Below are positions 11,561-24,893 of a stretch of DNA of 64,000 nt, piece by piece. Position numbers and translations under genes: made by a program. The notes under the pieces were generated by a model. It made no database searches. It worked only from the letters and a program-made list of their open reading frames with translations, and was not told where the DNA came from. This stretch comes from Polytrichum commune (lineage: Eukaryota > Streptophyta > Polytrichopsida > Polytrichales > Polytrichaceae): positions 64,495,554-64,559,553 of the forward strand of contig OX485803.1 of the NCBI GenBank assembly GCA_950295325.1. Direction: 5' to 3'. The number at the start of each line of letters is the position of its first letter. Position 1 is the stretch's first letter.

Positions 11561-14500
11561 AGAGAGACCTAGTGCATTGCCTTCTGCAAGAGCATCAAGT
11601 GACCATATGTACCCAATTTTAAGGAAACAGGACGTGGAATTGCTCATTACATTGAAGTGCTTGTCTTTTGACCTGATGATGACTATCCTTCTATCTGCGG
11701 TTCAGAATCTAAGTGGCAGGTTTATAAATACACTATGCGCCTTGGCAAATTCTTCACTGAATGAGACGAGATGGCAGATATATTGCAGACTACAAATCCA
11801 AAAGCCTCTCAATCCACCAATAGTTAGCTTGCTTTCACACAGTTGCACAATTTTGCAAAACCCTAAAAAACCACATCCGCACCTCCATTTGAAAATCCCA
11901 TCTCAAACTATGCGTGACAACAAAAGAAAAAAACAACAACTTACTGACAATTTCTAATCACTCCTTTGTAAGTAGCCACACGGAGTTGAGTAGATTTTAC
12001 ACACACAAGTTGGTAGATTCGGTGAGCTTTACAAACCCAGACAAAGTCTAATGCGTTCCCAGAATAAAATGTTGAAATGGGCGACAGGGTTTAGGGTTCT
12101 TCCTCCTATTGGATCATTCCAAAGACTCCATTAGTACAGATCCCTCACGTAATGAAGTCCCCAAATTCATCAGCAAGGACTTGTAATGGCTATTGTAAGC
12201 ATTTTTCCGGGTTAATAGGTAATCGAATGTACACAGAATCTCGTCACTTGATTTGACGGGGGTTTAAGAAAGACGAGAAGCACTAAAATGTGACAATGAT
12301 CCTTCATATCCCTCACATTCTCACTCTGCTTCACGACCAACTGATGTAGAACAAAGGCATTATCGAAATCCCTGAAAAAACATCACCATTTCCCATAGAA
12401 CTCTTGCAATGTGTAAGTTGCACGGGATAGATTCAAAAATAACCAGAAAGTCGGTGGAGGGTACCACTACCTCCGAATGTTGTCGATGTCAACGAACTCT
12501 GACATCCTCCACAACCATGTGCAGATGCTTGCTGCTGCTTGTTGTATCCCGAAAGCCTTCTTCCATTACACCATCGTCTTCACCCTCCGAACAATGCTAA
12601 CCAACTACCCACTCCTCCTACAATAACTACGCTCAGAGCTTTGATGTTGAAACAGGGGATACGCCATATGTGTTTGTGTTATAATATCCATCACCAGATA
12701 CTTAGATGCTCATTCACCGTTCACATCACCTCTACAACGGGATGGAGTCAGTCACTGTTTCCACTAATCAATGTGACACCGAATGCAGTGCATTGCTTGC
12801 TTGATGGTGATCCTGATTCCTCCCTCATTGTCAAGGAAAGTGTTCCAACCGATTTGTTCACCACTGTGGAAGTTTGGGAGGAACCCACCCAACTCAATCC
12901 AACCCACAGTAGGAGCCAATGTCTTAGTGCGATTGGTACAAAAGCTTGACGGAGGAATTGAGATAGTACCGGTATGTATGTACCCAAATGGTTGTTTTCT
13001 AAACTCTTATTAGTAGGCCTGCACCACTGCGTTGAAGCTATGAAGGTGTAGGTTTCAGCGACAGTATCCGGCTACCATGGTCGCAGGCAAGCAGAGTAGC
13101 AAAGAGCCGATTAAAGTAGCTTTAGCCTAACTTGCACAATACACGATGATTGCAATGCATATGCGTACTCCCGATGCGCGTGGACGCGCTTTGCCGCGTG
13201 CACACCGCAAGTTCACGTGGCATCCACGAACCACGGCAGTATTTCTGGTCATCCCAAAATAAGCAACCTAAGTATATCATGACTCCTGTGTGCCTACCTA
13301 TCTATCTATTCAAGTAAGTAAGTTGTAGCTCTTTTCCTCCTCCGTAGAACTCGCACAACCCTGTTGCTGCACGTTTCCATCGCAAACTTTTCTGACCTTT
13401 CGTCGACGATGACCCAAAAATTTACTTCATTGAAGCGCCACAACTTAGCTTCAAAAACTTGGAAAAACTGCATTGCCCGGCTGCACTTCGCTGACCCCGC
13501 CTTTGTTTCTTCGAAGGCTTCAAAAACTTCAACCGCCACGGGGTCGAACCTAACCTACTACCATCGCATGAAGTACATTGTACATAAACTTCGGAGGCAT
13601 CCTCATCTTCCCAACACTTCGGAGCTCACTTGCCCCCACAACAAATTGCAAAAGACGCATATAGCAGCCGCCACTAAGTTACCGCCCAATTGTTACAAAT
13701 TTCTGTACTCACCACTAACCTTCACACCACGAACGTCAAAAACTATTTCTTCACTGCGCCACACTTCGAACAGGCTGCCATCGCTGAGATGATTACACAT
13801 TAAAAAAATAAAAACAAAAATGAATTAACCTACTACTACCCTGCACTCCGGAAAACCAACTCAACTGTCGACGTTACTTCGAAGACTCCGAAAACCTCAA
13901 CAACAAAACACTTACCCTTGTCATCATCCCAAGTAATACTTCGGAGCTACACAACAACAAAATTTCAAAAAGACTCAAACAGCCGCCGCCACTAAGTTAC
14001 CGCCCAATTACAAATTCCTCTACTCACCTCACTGACCACCTTCAACACGCCTTGAACCAAAGTTCATATTCCAGTAGTAAATTACGCACGCTTTCAAAAA
14101 ACCCTGGACCCATAAAGGCGGCGGTGCTCGGACGACCCACTAAGCTCCGAAGCTTGCTTAATGAGCTCTTGGAACTGGGAAATATCTTATTACCTATTGC
14201 AAGAGTAGGAAAGAAGAGTGGGCTAAGCTAAGTTAGGTAGCTAGTTTAGCTTGAGTCTGTTCAGTAATGTGAGTTAAGTTAATAAGCTAGGGAGGCGGCC
14301 ACACTCAACAAAGAGCATGGCAGTAAAGATAAGTATCAACAACGTCAATGTTTGCAGGAGTGGCAACAGACACACTAACAGACAGACAGAGATTTGTCAT
14401 AAATGGTGTCATAAATGCAGTTTTGTGGAATTTCCCTTCAACGCCCTTGATGATCATGGAGTCTCTGCAAACTGGTGAAAATTTCACTCGCCCACATATA

Positions 14501-14880
14501 TAATTAGTTAATTAGTACTACAACTCGCATTTTGACGAATACTGTAAACGTCTTTCGTGCAAGGAAGTCAGCTTTATTGAGCATTAAGTTAGTAAAACGA
14601 ACATACTGTGCGTTACAAGTTTTATGTAGTACAGCAAATTCAAATGTGTTCTCCTGCCAAATTCCTCTGTGTTAACGTTGCAGTCCATTCGTACGAATAT
14701 GGCCTTTAAGTTCCTCTGGGGTGAGGATACGATACGCCTCCTGAAGCTGGTTAATATTTATATGGATCGACAGAGTCAACTGACAGTCACTCATCATGCG
14801 GGGCATGCATGGATAATGAAATTCTCCATATTTCAAATAATATATAAATCTTATTCTCAGTAAAGAGCCAGTAGTAAGTC
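11561..14880. other. Intergenic, with a partial duplication at 13584-14060
   Basis: No recognisable gene was found; the short reading frames lack family features. A block at about 13600-13720 and a second at about 13930-14020 share CTTCGGAGCT, CAGCCGCC and CCACTAAGTTACCGCCCAATT, so this stretch contains a diverged duplication. The neighbourhood is rich in CTTCG/CTTCAAAAA motifs. A short GACAGACAGACAG run lies near 14380. Confidence 0.4.
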
Positions 14881-17800
14881 GGTTCTTCAAGAGCATCGAG
14901 GAACGGACATATGTAATGCTTATCTTTAGCAAACACTAACTAGTAGAGTAGGTCCATAGCTGTTGAAACAACCTAGAAATTGAAACGTGAATTGAGCGGT
15001 CAGAACTCCATAATATAAAGACCTCACTAATTGTTCAGAATGTATTTGTTTGTGATCCATGTATTTCCGTTGTACAAATACTAATATATTAGGATATTTT
15101 ATTAATTAGAAGGTCCGAGGCACCTCACACAGAAAATACATGCACCTCAGTTTCAACCAAGCACGTGCTTTATTTCCTAATTTGAAATAAGAAAGATAAA
15201 CTAAAAAGCATCCTCGATACTATCTTGTAAAGACCTCACTTAAGTATCATTTGGTAGGCGGTGACTAGGGATCTATACTTGCACTAAAACTCTCTCTCGT
15301 CCACTTTGTCCAATATATGAACTATTTGTTCATGCATACGTCACACCGACGTTCCGACTCCTTACCGATCCATCCACGTCCAATAGTCCATAGAGCTCCT
15401 TTGGTGCAAGCCTCACGTATATGTGTCACATGGTCACATGGTGGGACTAAGGATTGGCCAACTCACAAAGTTGGTGGAGATGTGGGGTATGCCCATGGGC
15501 CAAATGCCAACCATTGGATCAAGATGATCCAAGGGTTGAAAGGAGCATTGTTGGAACATTGAAGACCAATAGTGAAGACCAAGAGATTGGGCTTGATTGA
15601 GAGCTCGAAGAAGCAACATGAAGGATGCAACAATTGACATGAGTACACAACAAACATCAAGAATGAGCAGAGTGATGGTAGCGTTGTCCCAAGGATCTAG
15701 TCGGAGGCATACAATCTCGAGAGTAGGCCACTAGTGATATATCACACCATAGAGGGAATAGGCACTAAAATCTTACTTGCCACTCAAGAAACGCAAAATA
15801 AAATAAAATATTGGCAACATTAACTAGATCCAATGAGAAGAACCTAGTGGGAGGATTGAGGGACGTGTCATGTAGGGGCAAGAAAGAAGGCGAAGGTGAA
15901 CAAATTGAGTCAAAGGTGGAGATTCATGGAGTTGAGAACGTTAGGTAAAAGAGAAGTGATATTGCTAAGAGACGAGGTTCTTGAGCTCTTGGACACCGCC
16001 ATTGCATACATTGTTAGACAAAGTGAGGGAAGGATGCCAAGAGAAAAGAATGAGGGCCTAAAGCAAGGTTGGAATCTTCTAGCTCAATCAAAACATTTGC
16101 AATCTACCCGAACGACATTAGGTTGTCACCAAGGGATCCATGGGTGATCAAAGGCCCAATACTAGATCGAAACCGAATCGACAACAACATATGAGCATGT
16201 AGGCATGCCACTAGCCATGAAGAGGACAATGTTTGAAACTGACCATGTGGAAAAGAGCTAACTTGTACAAATGGTTTGAAGTGGCCATCTTTGAGAGAGA
16301 GGCCTTCTCTCAAGAGGACCTAAGAATTCCGATCTCATCGTGGTGTGATGTTGTCATCCTGCCCACAATACCGAACACTTGCTTACGAAGGTAAGCTCCT
16401 TGGTCCTTATTAAAGAATCTCTACCATGATTAACCGAAACCAACAAAGGGTGATTGTGTGATGAATATAGAGGACAGCGAGGAGGTTGACAATCCATCAC
16501 TAGAGAACTCAGAGGATGAGGAAGAGCAAAAAAATGCCCAAGATGAAGAAAAACAACATGTTGAGGTGCCGGAGGAGACCTTGGAGAAACTCCAGGTGGC
16601 TCTACTCGTGCTTTCACCATGATAACTAAGCATATTTCAATGTTACGGACCAAGTCATGCAAGTGATAATACATGTGGTTGAAGCAGTCTAACAAGTGTG
16701 CACACAAGCAAACTTAAAGACAATATCAACGCCAAAGTCATGAAATTGGCATGGCAATGTCACTCCCATGTTGGTGATTTACTCACCCAAGGGAGGAAGT
16801 CCAACCAATAAAGATACCCGAAAATGCCAGAGATCATGAAACTCATTCTAGTGATGGAGCCATTTGCCAAAATAGGGATTGGATGTACTTGGATCCTTGC
16901 ATACAAATACAACAATGAATGGACACAAGTTCATAGTGGTTGCAACTTACTACTTCACAATATGGGTGGAGTTGCAACCACTAGCATTGAAGGATTGTGA
17001 AGTAATTGCACATTCTTCTTCAATTAGATTATGATGCAACACTCTACCACCAAGACATACTTATGGACAATGGACCCGAATTTGGTAATGTATCAATGGG
17101 CATTGATGCCATACAATGAACGTCAAGAATGTCAAAACATGACCGTATCATCCACAATGCAATGGGACTCACTAAGCGGTTTAACATCTCCATGCGTGCT
17201 TTGCTTGAGGGGTTGTACACATCATGGACCATGAAGTTGTCTCATTTCAGAGAGCATTTTTCCATGGTCACACTTCCATGATCTGATTTCTAAAAATTAC
17301 ATTCTTAAAGCCTTTGGGCCCCTACCTAGGTGTAAACCGAACATGGACCAAGAGAAGTGACCATGCACCAAATAATGGATGTGCTTGTTTTTCTTAATAT
17401 ATGTCCAAAAAGGGAAAAATTTGGAAAATTTCTTCATGTTTAACCCTCCCCTTCTTCATCTTCTTCTTCCCTTCTTTCCTTATAACTATGGAAACATTTG
17501 ACAAAAACCACAAAAAAAAACTATTAAAATTTATTAAAACAAGATTTTTGTGTCACGGTGTCCAAACATCTGCCGCAAGAGAACCTCTTTTGCCTCTCCC
17601 AATGCAAAACCCGTTGGACCATGACTGTGGATAATATAGGCCTGAAAATATACCTTTTTGGGACCTCAAGTTCCATGGTCACTCTTACTTCTTCTTTTTC
17701 TTGATACAAATTGAAATGATCCTGAGACGAGTTCAACGACCAATTCAACGACCAATCACATTTTTTTAGAGAAGGAAAGAACAACTTCATGATCCATGAT

Positions 17801-18970
17801 GTAAACAACCCTTGAGAAGAACGGGGAATGCGACAACATGTGGAATGAGCTTGTACATGGCATTTGTTTGCTTATCGGATGAGCTCAAGCACGCAATTCT
17901 CACCATTTGAACTACTACATGGACGGAAGCCTACTCTTCCCAGTTACACTAGTCCGCTGAGAGGTAAACTTTCTAAGCCAATGACTTTTACTTTTGATGA
18001 CTACATTATTTATTTTGACATGATGTGTTGGGGGGGGGGGGGATGGTGGTGGCTACACATCACAACATTGTATCGCCAATTTGCACACATGAAGAATCAT
18101 GAGAAGCAAGCCAAGTACAATTACAACTTTGACAATGGTGACCTTGTTGCATCATACATGAAAGAGAAGAAATGCAAACAAAAGGGGCAAGTTTAGAGTG
18201 CATGAAAGAGAAGAAATGTGAACGGAAGGGTCGGTTTAGAGCACATTACGCCGGTTTGTGTGCCATCACCAAATTGCACCTAGCTACCAGAGATAAAATT
18301 CTCGGTGGCTCCAGCAAGTGTAGGAGTTGAAGAGTTGTTGTTTCACATGCATTCGAATTGGTGAAGTGTGCACTCAAGAATGATCTCAACAACCTCAATG
18401 TGGTAGGAAGGGCTATGAGTTGGGTCTCAAAATCCATTATAGATTCCAACACACTTTGAAGACATCGTAGGCTTTTCCTTTTGTAGGATTTATCCCACGC
18501 AAGTTGGGTTGGCCATTCGTGAGGTTTTTCAATGCTAGTTGCACTCCTCTTTAGACTCATAAGATACAAAATGTATGCTTATGCTCTCATCTTCTTCAAA
18601 AGGGGTAGCATTACATATGTAATGCTAACCTTTACCAAATACTACGTATTTATATAGGCCAATTATTGTTGGGACATCCTATAAACTGACACTTGGATTG
18701 AACAGTTAGAACTTCGTTACCTAAAGAACCACTCAAGTCTCATCTAGCATGTGTTTGGGAATCTACATTTGCACTAAAACTCTCTCTTTCTCTCTCACTC
18801 ATCCACTCCATCCACTTTGTATTCTATTTGTTCATGTATCCATCTCACCAACGCTCCAACTCCTTGTTGTGTCCTTACAATACATCCAAAGCCAACGGCC
18901 CACGAAGCACCTCTGGTGTGAGCCTCACATACATGTGCCATGTGGTCATAGGCCGACTCACAAACTTAGC
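14881..18970 (+). mobile_element. Decayed Ty3/gypsy-type LTR retrotransposon
   Basis: Two diverged direct repeats flank an interior with integrase remnants. The left LTR is about 14881-15475 and the right about 18592-18970. Shared landmarks are ATATGTAATGCT, TTGCACTAAAACTCTCTCT, a TTTGTTCATG...ACTCCTT stretch, and a GTGCAAGCCTCAC/GTGTGAGCCTCAC segment followed by CATGTGG/CATGGTCA. The left LTR carries extra sequence near 15100-15230. The interior has lost its reading frames; I found no reverse transcriptase. Left and right copies differ extensively, so the insertion is old. Exact ends and a target duplication were not resolved. Confidence 0.6.
16916..17965 (+). pseudogene. Integrase remnants of the gypsy-type element
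   Basis: Two separated stretches look like parts of a Ty3/gypsy integrase. At about 16916-17010 one frame reads HKFIVVATYYFTIWVELQPL, like the catalytic-core start of gypsy integrases (HKYIVVATDYFTKWVEA type). At 17864-17965 another frame reads FAYRMSSSTQFSPFELLHGR, like the integrase C-terminal YRxxxxxxTxxSPFELLYGR signature. The intervening sequence has stops and frameshifts and a 12-base G run at about 18031-18042. The gene is not functional. Confidence 0.6.
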
Positions 18971-19790
18971 ACAACAACATATCCTAAGTTGATCACAACA
19001 TGATGAAAAGTGCTTTCCTCTTATTATAATTCCGTATATTCTACATCACATGAGTTGTAACCTTCGCTCAAAGGGTGTGTGTTTGATTAATTACACATTG
19101 CCACATGGATGGTCACATGTTCATCCGAGATGAATGCCTTGTTGACATTCTCATTCATTTGTTTTTGGACATTTTCCCATGTTTTGCTTCGCCTTTACTT
19201 GCAAGAAGCTCTACACGAGTTTCCAATGCCCCTTGCAAATCTACACTTGACCATCCATATTGAAATAAATAAAGGTTCTTGCATTTATGACGAGTCACTA
19301 GTTCTAGTGAATATGTAACGGATTATACCATGCCCACACAAAGCCAATTGTTGATCATGGACCCAAAAAAAAGGAGTCCCTCTTGATCGGGAAAATGCAT
19401 ATGTTTCCGTAACTACTGCTACCAGTAAGGATTTGTTGTCTTATTCACAGTAACCTCATTCGATGTAACATACTACAATTTCGCCAATACATACAAGACA
19501 AGAACTCTCCGATCAAGATGGAAACCTTCCCACTCGTGTGGACCAGCCCCTGGCCAGCCATTGGTCCTCGCATGGACATGGTATCAGTTTGTTGTTGTTG
19601 TTGTTGTTGTTGCATGTGCAACAAGCATATCGTTTGCTAGTATGTATAATATTCGTATGCATATAGGAACTGATATTACGAAACCGCACATGCTTCCAAG
19701 TGTGTCATACGTATGCACATAAAAACTGACAGTATGGAAGTTTGTATCGATTGACAGAGGAATGCATGGGTGACGAAAATCTCACCCATG
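18971..19790. other. Intergenic
   Basis: No gene was recognised. A (GTT)n run of about 24 bp lies at 19589-19612. The rest is AT-rich anonymous sequence leading into the tandem satellite. Confidence 0.4.
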
Positions 19791-20563
19791 CATACTTCAA
19801 TCTCCACAAATACAATTAAAGTATCTCCAGTCAGTTCAGTTCAGTACGTTGAGGGCTTCTCAATCCGAAGAAGCACAAAACAGACAGACAGACGGACATA
19901 GCCTAATTTCCAGCAAAGATTCACAAGAGTAAAAAAAATTAAATCCCTCTCCTAGCTGATTCCCGTCCGTTCACAGTGGTACGATTTGGAGTCTGGAGAG
20001 GATATGAAGTCTGTGTATGGGGACTCATGATGATACTTCAATTTCCTGTGCATACTTCAATCTCCACAAATACAATCAAAGTATCTCCAGTAAGTTCAGT
20101 TCAGTACGTCGAGGGTTTCTCAATCCGAAGAAGCACAAAACAGACAGACAGACAGACAGACAGACATAGCCTAATTTGCAGCAGAGATTCACAAAAGTAA
20201 AAAAAATAAAAAATCCCTCTCCTAGCTGATTCCTGTTCGTTCACAGTGGTACGCTTTGGAGTCTGGAGAGGATACGAAGTCTGTGTATGGGGACTCATGA
20301 TGATACTTCAATTTCCTGTGCATACTTCAATCTCCACAAATACAATTATAGTATCTCCAGTAAGTTCAGTTCAGTACGTCGAGGGTTTCTCAATCCGAAG
20401 AAGCACAAAACAGACAGACAGACAGACATAGCCTAATTTGCAGCAGAGATTCACAAGAGTAAAAAAAATTAAATCCCTCTCCTAGCTGATTCCTGTTCGT
20501 TCACAGTGGTACGATTTGGAGTCTGGAGAGGATATGAAGTCTGTGTATGGGGACTCATGATGA
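19791..20563 (+). repeat. Tandem triplication of a 260-270 bp unit with nested CAGA microsatellite
   Basis: Units start at 19791, 20051 and 20321, each with CATACTTCAATCTCCACAAA. They contain CAGTTCAGTACGT, a (CAGA)n tract, CCTCTCCTAGCTGATTCC and GGAGTCTGGAGAGGATA. The last unit stops at about 20563. The CAGA tract length differs among units, giving most of the period difference. Identity between units 2 and 3 is very high and unit 1 is somewhat more diverged, so growth was stepwise and fairly recent. Small reading frames inside are repeat artefacts. Confidence 0.9.
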
Positions 20564-22468
20564 TGCGCAAAATTTATACCCATCAACACACACAAGTGCA
20601 GGCATCGAGGTCATCATGGGGTGCATGAATAAATTGATGATGGAGATGTCAGATGAGCTCAACTCTCCCACTGTACGTACGCAGGGAGAAAGCTCGCTAG
20701 AACTCATGATTCACAAACTCGCTCACTCCCATGGGGTTTATAATGATTTGCAGCTTCAAATTTTGGGGGAATTATGTGTATGGGAGCTAGTAGCTAGTAC
20801 ACTAATCTACACTAAATATGGTATTTAGTGTTTGATTATATTTAGTGTTGTTACCACCCTATCATGCTCAACACTACTTTTCAAGTCTTTGATGATTAGT
20901 GTTAGACATAAATGCACTGCCATCTTCCCTACCGTCACCTCCCTTCTCCTTTTATTATTATGATTTTTTTTTCATATCCTTACTAACACTAAATTCGTGC
21001 ATGTAATTTCCACATATTACCATAGTTGATATTTAGTGTTTGAGTTTACATTTAATATTACTTACTTTCATAGGGTTAGTGATATTTAGTGTATGCGTTC
21101 ATATTTAGTGTAGTGCCATTGGTTCTATTTGCCTTGCTCGATACTCATTGTACACCACCCATGTAGAGTCACCAACACTAAATGTAAACCCCCAACATGA
21201 TTTGTCATTCTTTGTAAATTAAAAATTAAAAATGGGCAGTTTAGATTGACAATTTTGCAATTATTGTCGCTAATTAAGTGATTTTCATCTAAATTTTGAT
21301 TATTTATGACAATCTTCAGTACGTAAATGTTAGGATGCAAAATGTACCAGTTTTATTTTAATAATTGGTATGGATTTCATGCGTTATGCCACAAAATAGT
21401 GGGTGAGCAAGAGCATGAGTAGGTAGGGTTTTGGGCAATGGAAGAACTAAACATAAGTCGGGATGACAATATTACTTGTAAACTTGTTCATGAGTAGTGT
21501 TGTTAGAAAATAGACCACAATGACATAAAATACCATATGACACTAAATTCAATGTTTAGTGTACTTAGGTGCTTCACTAGCATTTTTTTCATGACATCCA
21601 AATAAGGTTTTAGTGCAAACCAACACACAAATCACATGAGGGCCGAGGAATCAAGGTGTATGGGTAAAGTCATCCACAACAAAGGTGAAAATGGAGTGAC
21701 CTATGCTATAGCCTCAAAATGATTGTTTTTAGATGATTTGTATCTAGACATGGGGTCATAGACCTTGAATTAGTTTAGAGGGGGTGTGGTTGGAATGTAT
21801 CATCCCTCAACCTATGGAGACTTGTGTATATTCCGGAAGGGGGGGGGACTCTTTGTATTGTGTATGCAATAACGTGAGTGTAAGAAAGGGTATTATTTAA
21901 GGCATTAGCATACATAATATACATACGGGAGAGGTATTACAATTATGTATTATGAACATTGGAAAAGGCTATTAAGAATGTTGAAGTAAAGGTAGATGTA
22001 CACAAGGGGGCCTTGGGGTGTAGAGAAAATATTGACAATAGATGTGTTGGTTTCATCCAATTCACATTTTCATCCATTATTGTCATATGGTAATAGTCCT
22101 CAATGACTACCTTGTCCATTCTTGCTAGGGTGTGCATTTTAGGTTATTACAAACTTGAGGCTTATTGAACACTCATGGGCTCCCTAAATTTTAATTTTAA
22201 TTTCTTTTAATAGTAAATTTTATTATGGCTAAGTTAGTGTGCTCTTGTCTTTGTTTTGCTTGATGGAATCGTTGAGTTACATGCTATGGATAAAAAAATG
22301 TTCAATAACTTTTTTTATTGGATAGCGAAGATGGATTTTACACGTAATAATTGAATATTTAGTTTGAGATTTACATTTTGTATATGTAGTAGAGACATTT
22401 GTTACATTAATGTATTGTATTTAAAATACACAAGTCCATTTTATAGCATGCCGTTAGTATGTGCATAT

Positions 22469-22523
<55 letters not shown>

Positions 22524-23628
22524 TGTTTGTTTTTCTCTATAAACTTCTTGTATCATATGATATATCATAGCAACCCATGCACGTCATTTAGGTATCCAAT
22601 GTAGAGTCCACCCCTGCGTATATATTTTGAGTCCCTTCACACAAGATGGTTGAGTTTGCACATGCGTCACGAAAAGGACCACAAATTATGACCCTAGGGT
22701 GGGTTTACATCAAGTTATGGGTCCAAGAAACTTGGGATTCTAAATACCCTTTATTGTATTGCACTCATGGACTCAAAATTGGACTCAAGGTTGGAATCGA
22801 GCTCAAGGATTGGTTCTCAAACTAGGAAGAGTATTTTCTTGAGTGGGGACCATGGAGATTTGGTGGGAAAGTGTTGTGACATTAGCAACACGTCACTTTT
22901 TCACACCTTGGACCTAAACCCTAGTGTAAAAATCTTCAAGTCCAATTATTTGCTCGTGACCAACAAGATCGCTTAATTTTAAAGTTACTTTGGACCTGGA
23001 CCCTAGCACAAACCCTAGCGTAAACCAAGCATATCTAAAAATGGGAACTTACTTGTCATGTTTGGCAGTGTGTGCCATCCTTTGTATGATTCTGAAAATA
23101 CAAGCATGATATATTGCTTTAGAAAGGCTTTGCATCGAGTTCCTTGTCACTTTAGACCAAAAGAAAAGAAAACGAAAAGAAAACCAACACAAGTATCCTT
23201 ACCGACGTGAATATGAACCCGTTGGCCCTCACTTGCTCGAGAGTCCCCTTGGTACTCTAAGCTTATTTGATTTGAGAGGATAGTAAGTATCAATCATACA
23301 CAAAAGCATAGGGACACTCAATCAAGAATTAGGTACACGTGCGGCTACCTACTACGGTGCAAGTGCTTGCTCTATCATAGCATCCAATTTAGGTCATCTG
23401 ATCTCAAAATTAAAGCAGCATGTATATTGTGTCCAGCAAGGGATAAGAAAAGAGTACTCCCAAGTATGCGGGTGTTATTCGGTTAGTTTCTCTTCATCTC
23501 CATCTTCTAATGAACATATTTACATCTTCATAATTGTGTTACACCAACAAATATATGATGACACTTCAACAAATATATGATGAAACATCAACAATTATGA
23601 TACTGAAAATTTGACCTTCTTTGATGAA
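20564..23628. other. Intergenic with TTTAGTGT-rich cluster and GATA microsatellite
   Basis: No recognisable gene. Between about 20801 and 21562 the motif TTTAGTGT or its complement ACACTAAA occurs about ten times. A (GATA)n microsatellite of about 55 bp lies at 22469-22523. A G run is at about 21840-21847. A 93-residue plus-strand frame at 20547-20828 resembles no family I know. Confidence 0.45.
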
Positions 23629-23980
23629 GGGCCGGTTCACACTATGGCCAAACTTCAAGAGGAGAAGCGTTTGGACCAATGAAAATGCAGAAATGTCCAA
23701 AGTCCGTCCTCTCGGCCTTCACACTAGAGGCCGAAGTCCAAAAGAGCCTAGGTGGCAGCACTTTTAAGAAGTTATGGCGCCAAGAGTTTGGCCTCTCGAG
23801 CAAAGTTCCGTCGAGCAAAGTTCTGTCGAGAGGCCGAACTTTTTTTCATTAAAATATTCAAAATCTGACAGTGGATTGTTTTAATATACTTTTACAACCC
23901 AAAGGCTTCTCCTCTCGACATAGTTTGGTCCAGAAAAGTGACACTTCTCCTCTCGACTTGGGCATAGTGTGAACCGGCCC
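23629..23980. mobile_element. MITE with GGGCCGGTTCACACTATG terminal inverted repeats
   Basis: The 352-bp element begins GGGCCGGTTCACACTATGGCC and ends with the reverse complement of GGGCCGGTTCACACTATGCCC. Inner arms also pair: AGAGGAGAAG near the left end against CTTCTCCTCTCG near the right. There is no coding capacity. The flanks are GAA and TTA, so a clean target duplication is not visible. The terminus resembles that of the 24894-25381 element, suggesting a related family. Confidence 0.7.
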
Positions 23981-24052
23981 TTAGTTTTGGTTGTGGAAAG
24001 TGCACATGTGTTTGAGTCCTTGAATTAGTACATAGGTTGCTTCATTTATGTT

Positions 24053-24190
24053 GATTATTGAGTGTAGAGTAGTTAATGAAATTTAAAGACATAGTCCAGT
24101 CTCTTTAAAACATGTGTCTTTGTGATGTTTGTTCTTAGCTCCACACTTAACCACACATTATTCAACTGTAGGTCCGATTAAGAAAAGTGA
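24053..24190 (+). repeat. Dispersed repeat family R2, copy 1
   Basis: This copy is recognised by TTGAGTGTAGAGTAGTTAAT, GACATAGTCCAGT, AACATGTGTCTT and GATGTTTGTTCTTAG, ending at GGTCCGATTAAGAAAA. Related copies are at 24741-24850 (+), 29387-29497 (+) and 62761-62930 (-). The family may be LTR-derived; I could not classify it. Confidence 0.55.
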
Positions 24191-24740
24191 CCGAATGTCG
24201 CACCTTACATATGCTCCGGTCTAAAGTTTTTGACATAAACTGATCGAGTTTTGAGATTTTAAGTGTTTAAGAAAACAAAAGTTTGTTGAAAAGCGAAAAT
24301 GGGGTATTACACATTATCTAATTTCTTAGGAGAAATGGGTAGGTTGAAACTTGTCTAAGGTCGACATGCCTTATTTAAATATTCCTTGGCTCTTCCATGT
24401 GGGAAGAGACTTAGTGATGGTATATGAAACGAGCCAAAAGTTTAGCAACTAATTAGAAGCGGCCATGTATGTGATGTGATTCGGAAGTGTGTAGCGACTC
24501 GTTCTCCAAGTGGAACCCAATTGCAAGTGGTTGTTGATTTCAAGTGGTCTCTAAAATGAGCCGATGTTTGGCCTTGGTCAGACCACCAACTAGGACTCGC
24601 CATGTATGCATGATAATTATAAAGCAAAGCACTCTTGTGACTAGCCACTTGCTGTTAATTACCACCAAACTCATACTACTTGGATTCCTGAGATTAAAAA
24701 ACTTGCGCGTCTACAAATGTATATGAAAAAGCCAAGATCC

Positions 24741-24850
24741 ACCCTCTTTTAAACACATGTCTTCATTGGTATATGTTCCTAGATATGAACCTCACCATGC
24801 ACCACTCAAATATAGGTGTCCGATTAAGATAAAATACTAAATAACGTCCC
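24741..24850 (+). repeat. Dispersed repeat family R2, copy 2 (partial)
   Basis: It shares the CTTTTAAACACATGTCTTC segment, CCACTCAAATATAGGTGTCC and GATTAAGA with the other R2 copies. It lacks the AGTGTAGAGTAG start. Confidence 0.45.
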
Positions 24851-24893
24851 CTCACACAACCCCTTTTCAGGCATCACATTGAAATACACCTAA

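Noticed and set aside
11577-11957. 126-residue plus-strand frame
   Set aside because: No recognisable motif, low-complexity Lys/Pro-rich end and no supporting context.
19976-20431. Repeated 61-74 residue frames
   Set aside because: They lie within the 260-270 bp tandem repeat and read through the CAGA tract; no evidence of coding.
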